A model generated the notes under the pieces. The model was given only the letters and a program-made list of their open reading frames with translations. It had not been told where the DNA came from and did no database searches. A program made the translations under genes and the position numbers. Shown here in pieces: positions 16,147 through 16,336 of a stretch of 16,336 nucleotides of DNA. The stretch spans positions 1 through 16,336 of the forward strand of contig JAIQGB010000033.1 of assembly GCA_020072905.1 (NCBI GenBank). Reading direction: 5' to 3'. This DNA comes from Terriglobia bacterium (GTDB lineage: Bacteria > Acidobacteriota > Terriglobia > UBA7540). How positions within the stretch are numbered: the first letter of the stretch is position 1; the number at the start of each line of letters is the position of its first letter.

Positions 16147-16336
16147 AGGATCTTCGCATCCTCGTGGTTGACGACCACGAAGTGTTTCGCCGGGAGCTGC
16201 GCGCGTTGCTGGAGGCACACCCGGGTTGGAAAGTCGTGGGAGAAGCGGCCAACGGCCGGGACGCCGCAGAAATGGTGAAGCAGTTAGAGCCGGACGTGGT
16301 GGTCATGGACATCAGCATGCCGGAGATGAACGGTTT
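16143..16336 (+). CDS. NarL/FixJ-type response regulator, N-terminal receiver only (runs off window)
   Basis: The first 64 residues of a receiver domain: ILVVDDHEVFRREL with D10 and D11, and phosphoacceptor D56 in VVVMDISMPEMNG. The VDDHEVFR start is typical of LuxR/NarL-family regulators, which carry a C-terminal helix-turn-helix; that part lies outside the window. The ATG overlaps the kinase TGA (ATGA), and HisKA_3 kinases characteristically pair with NarL-type regulators, so this is very probably the cognate partner of the preceding gene and a transcription factor. Its targets cannot be seen from here. Confidence 0.9.
   Translation, partial: MKDLRILVVDDHEVFRRELRALLEAHPGWKVVGEAANGRDAAEMVKQLEPDVVVMDISMPEMNG

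Overview
The window comes from a GC-rich Gram-negative bacterium: it encodes a TonB-dependent outer-membrane receptor, an RND efflux pump and a Tat-exported oxidase. The carboxypeptidase-regulatory-like domain fused to the receptor, the PAS-rich kinases and the KaiC-type remnant recall Acidobacteriota. That placement is an inference from gene style, not from a marker gene. No tRNA, rRNA, CRISPR array, transposase or phage gene was seen.

Left part (1-9204, all minus strand) is a copper-handling region. Read in the direction of transcription it holds: a Tat-exported CotA/bilirubin-oxidase-like multicopper oxidase (9204-7072); a hairpin plus a strong intrinsic terminator; then an apparent operon of cusB (6870-5164), cusA (5167-1892, start overlapping the cusB stop), a small cysteine-rich exported protein (1854-1432) and a TonB-dependent receptor (1330 to beyond base 1). 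CusB is unusual in carrying an N-terminal heavy-metal-binding domain and two C-terminal YHS domains. CusA keeps the three methionines of the Cu(I)/Ag(I) relay. The receptor keeps CxxxM and HxM motifs at about the spacing of the copper-binding ligands in OprC/NosA receptors. Oxidation, inner-membrane/periplasmic efflux and outer-membrane uptake of copper are therefore encoded together, but no CusC-type outer-membrane channel lies in the window.

Middle part (9205-10555): a PilZ-domain protein on the minus strand (9785-9390), then a 520-base divergent intergenic region containing a possible promoter and a possible branched RNA structure, then a 59-codon relic of a kaiC-type ATPase gene (10306-10485) that stops just after its Walker A motif.

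Right part (10556-16336, all plus strand) is a tightly packed signalling cassette: a kinase-less PAS-PAS-coiled-coil protein, a HisKA-type histidine kinase, an Rcp1-like single-domain response regulator, a 1021-residue receiver-PAS-PAS-PAS-GAF-PAS-HisKA_3 kinase, and the start of a NarL/FixJ-type response regulator that overlaps the kinase stop and runs off the window. The likely reading is two linked two-component modules. The first kinase would phosphorylate the stand-alone receiver and perhaps the N-terminal receiver of the second kinase; the second kinase would phosphorylate the NarL-type regulator. The kaiC relic at the head of the cassette suggests it was once a KaiC-linked signalling locus that has lost its clock-like ATPase.
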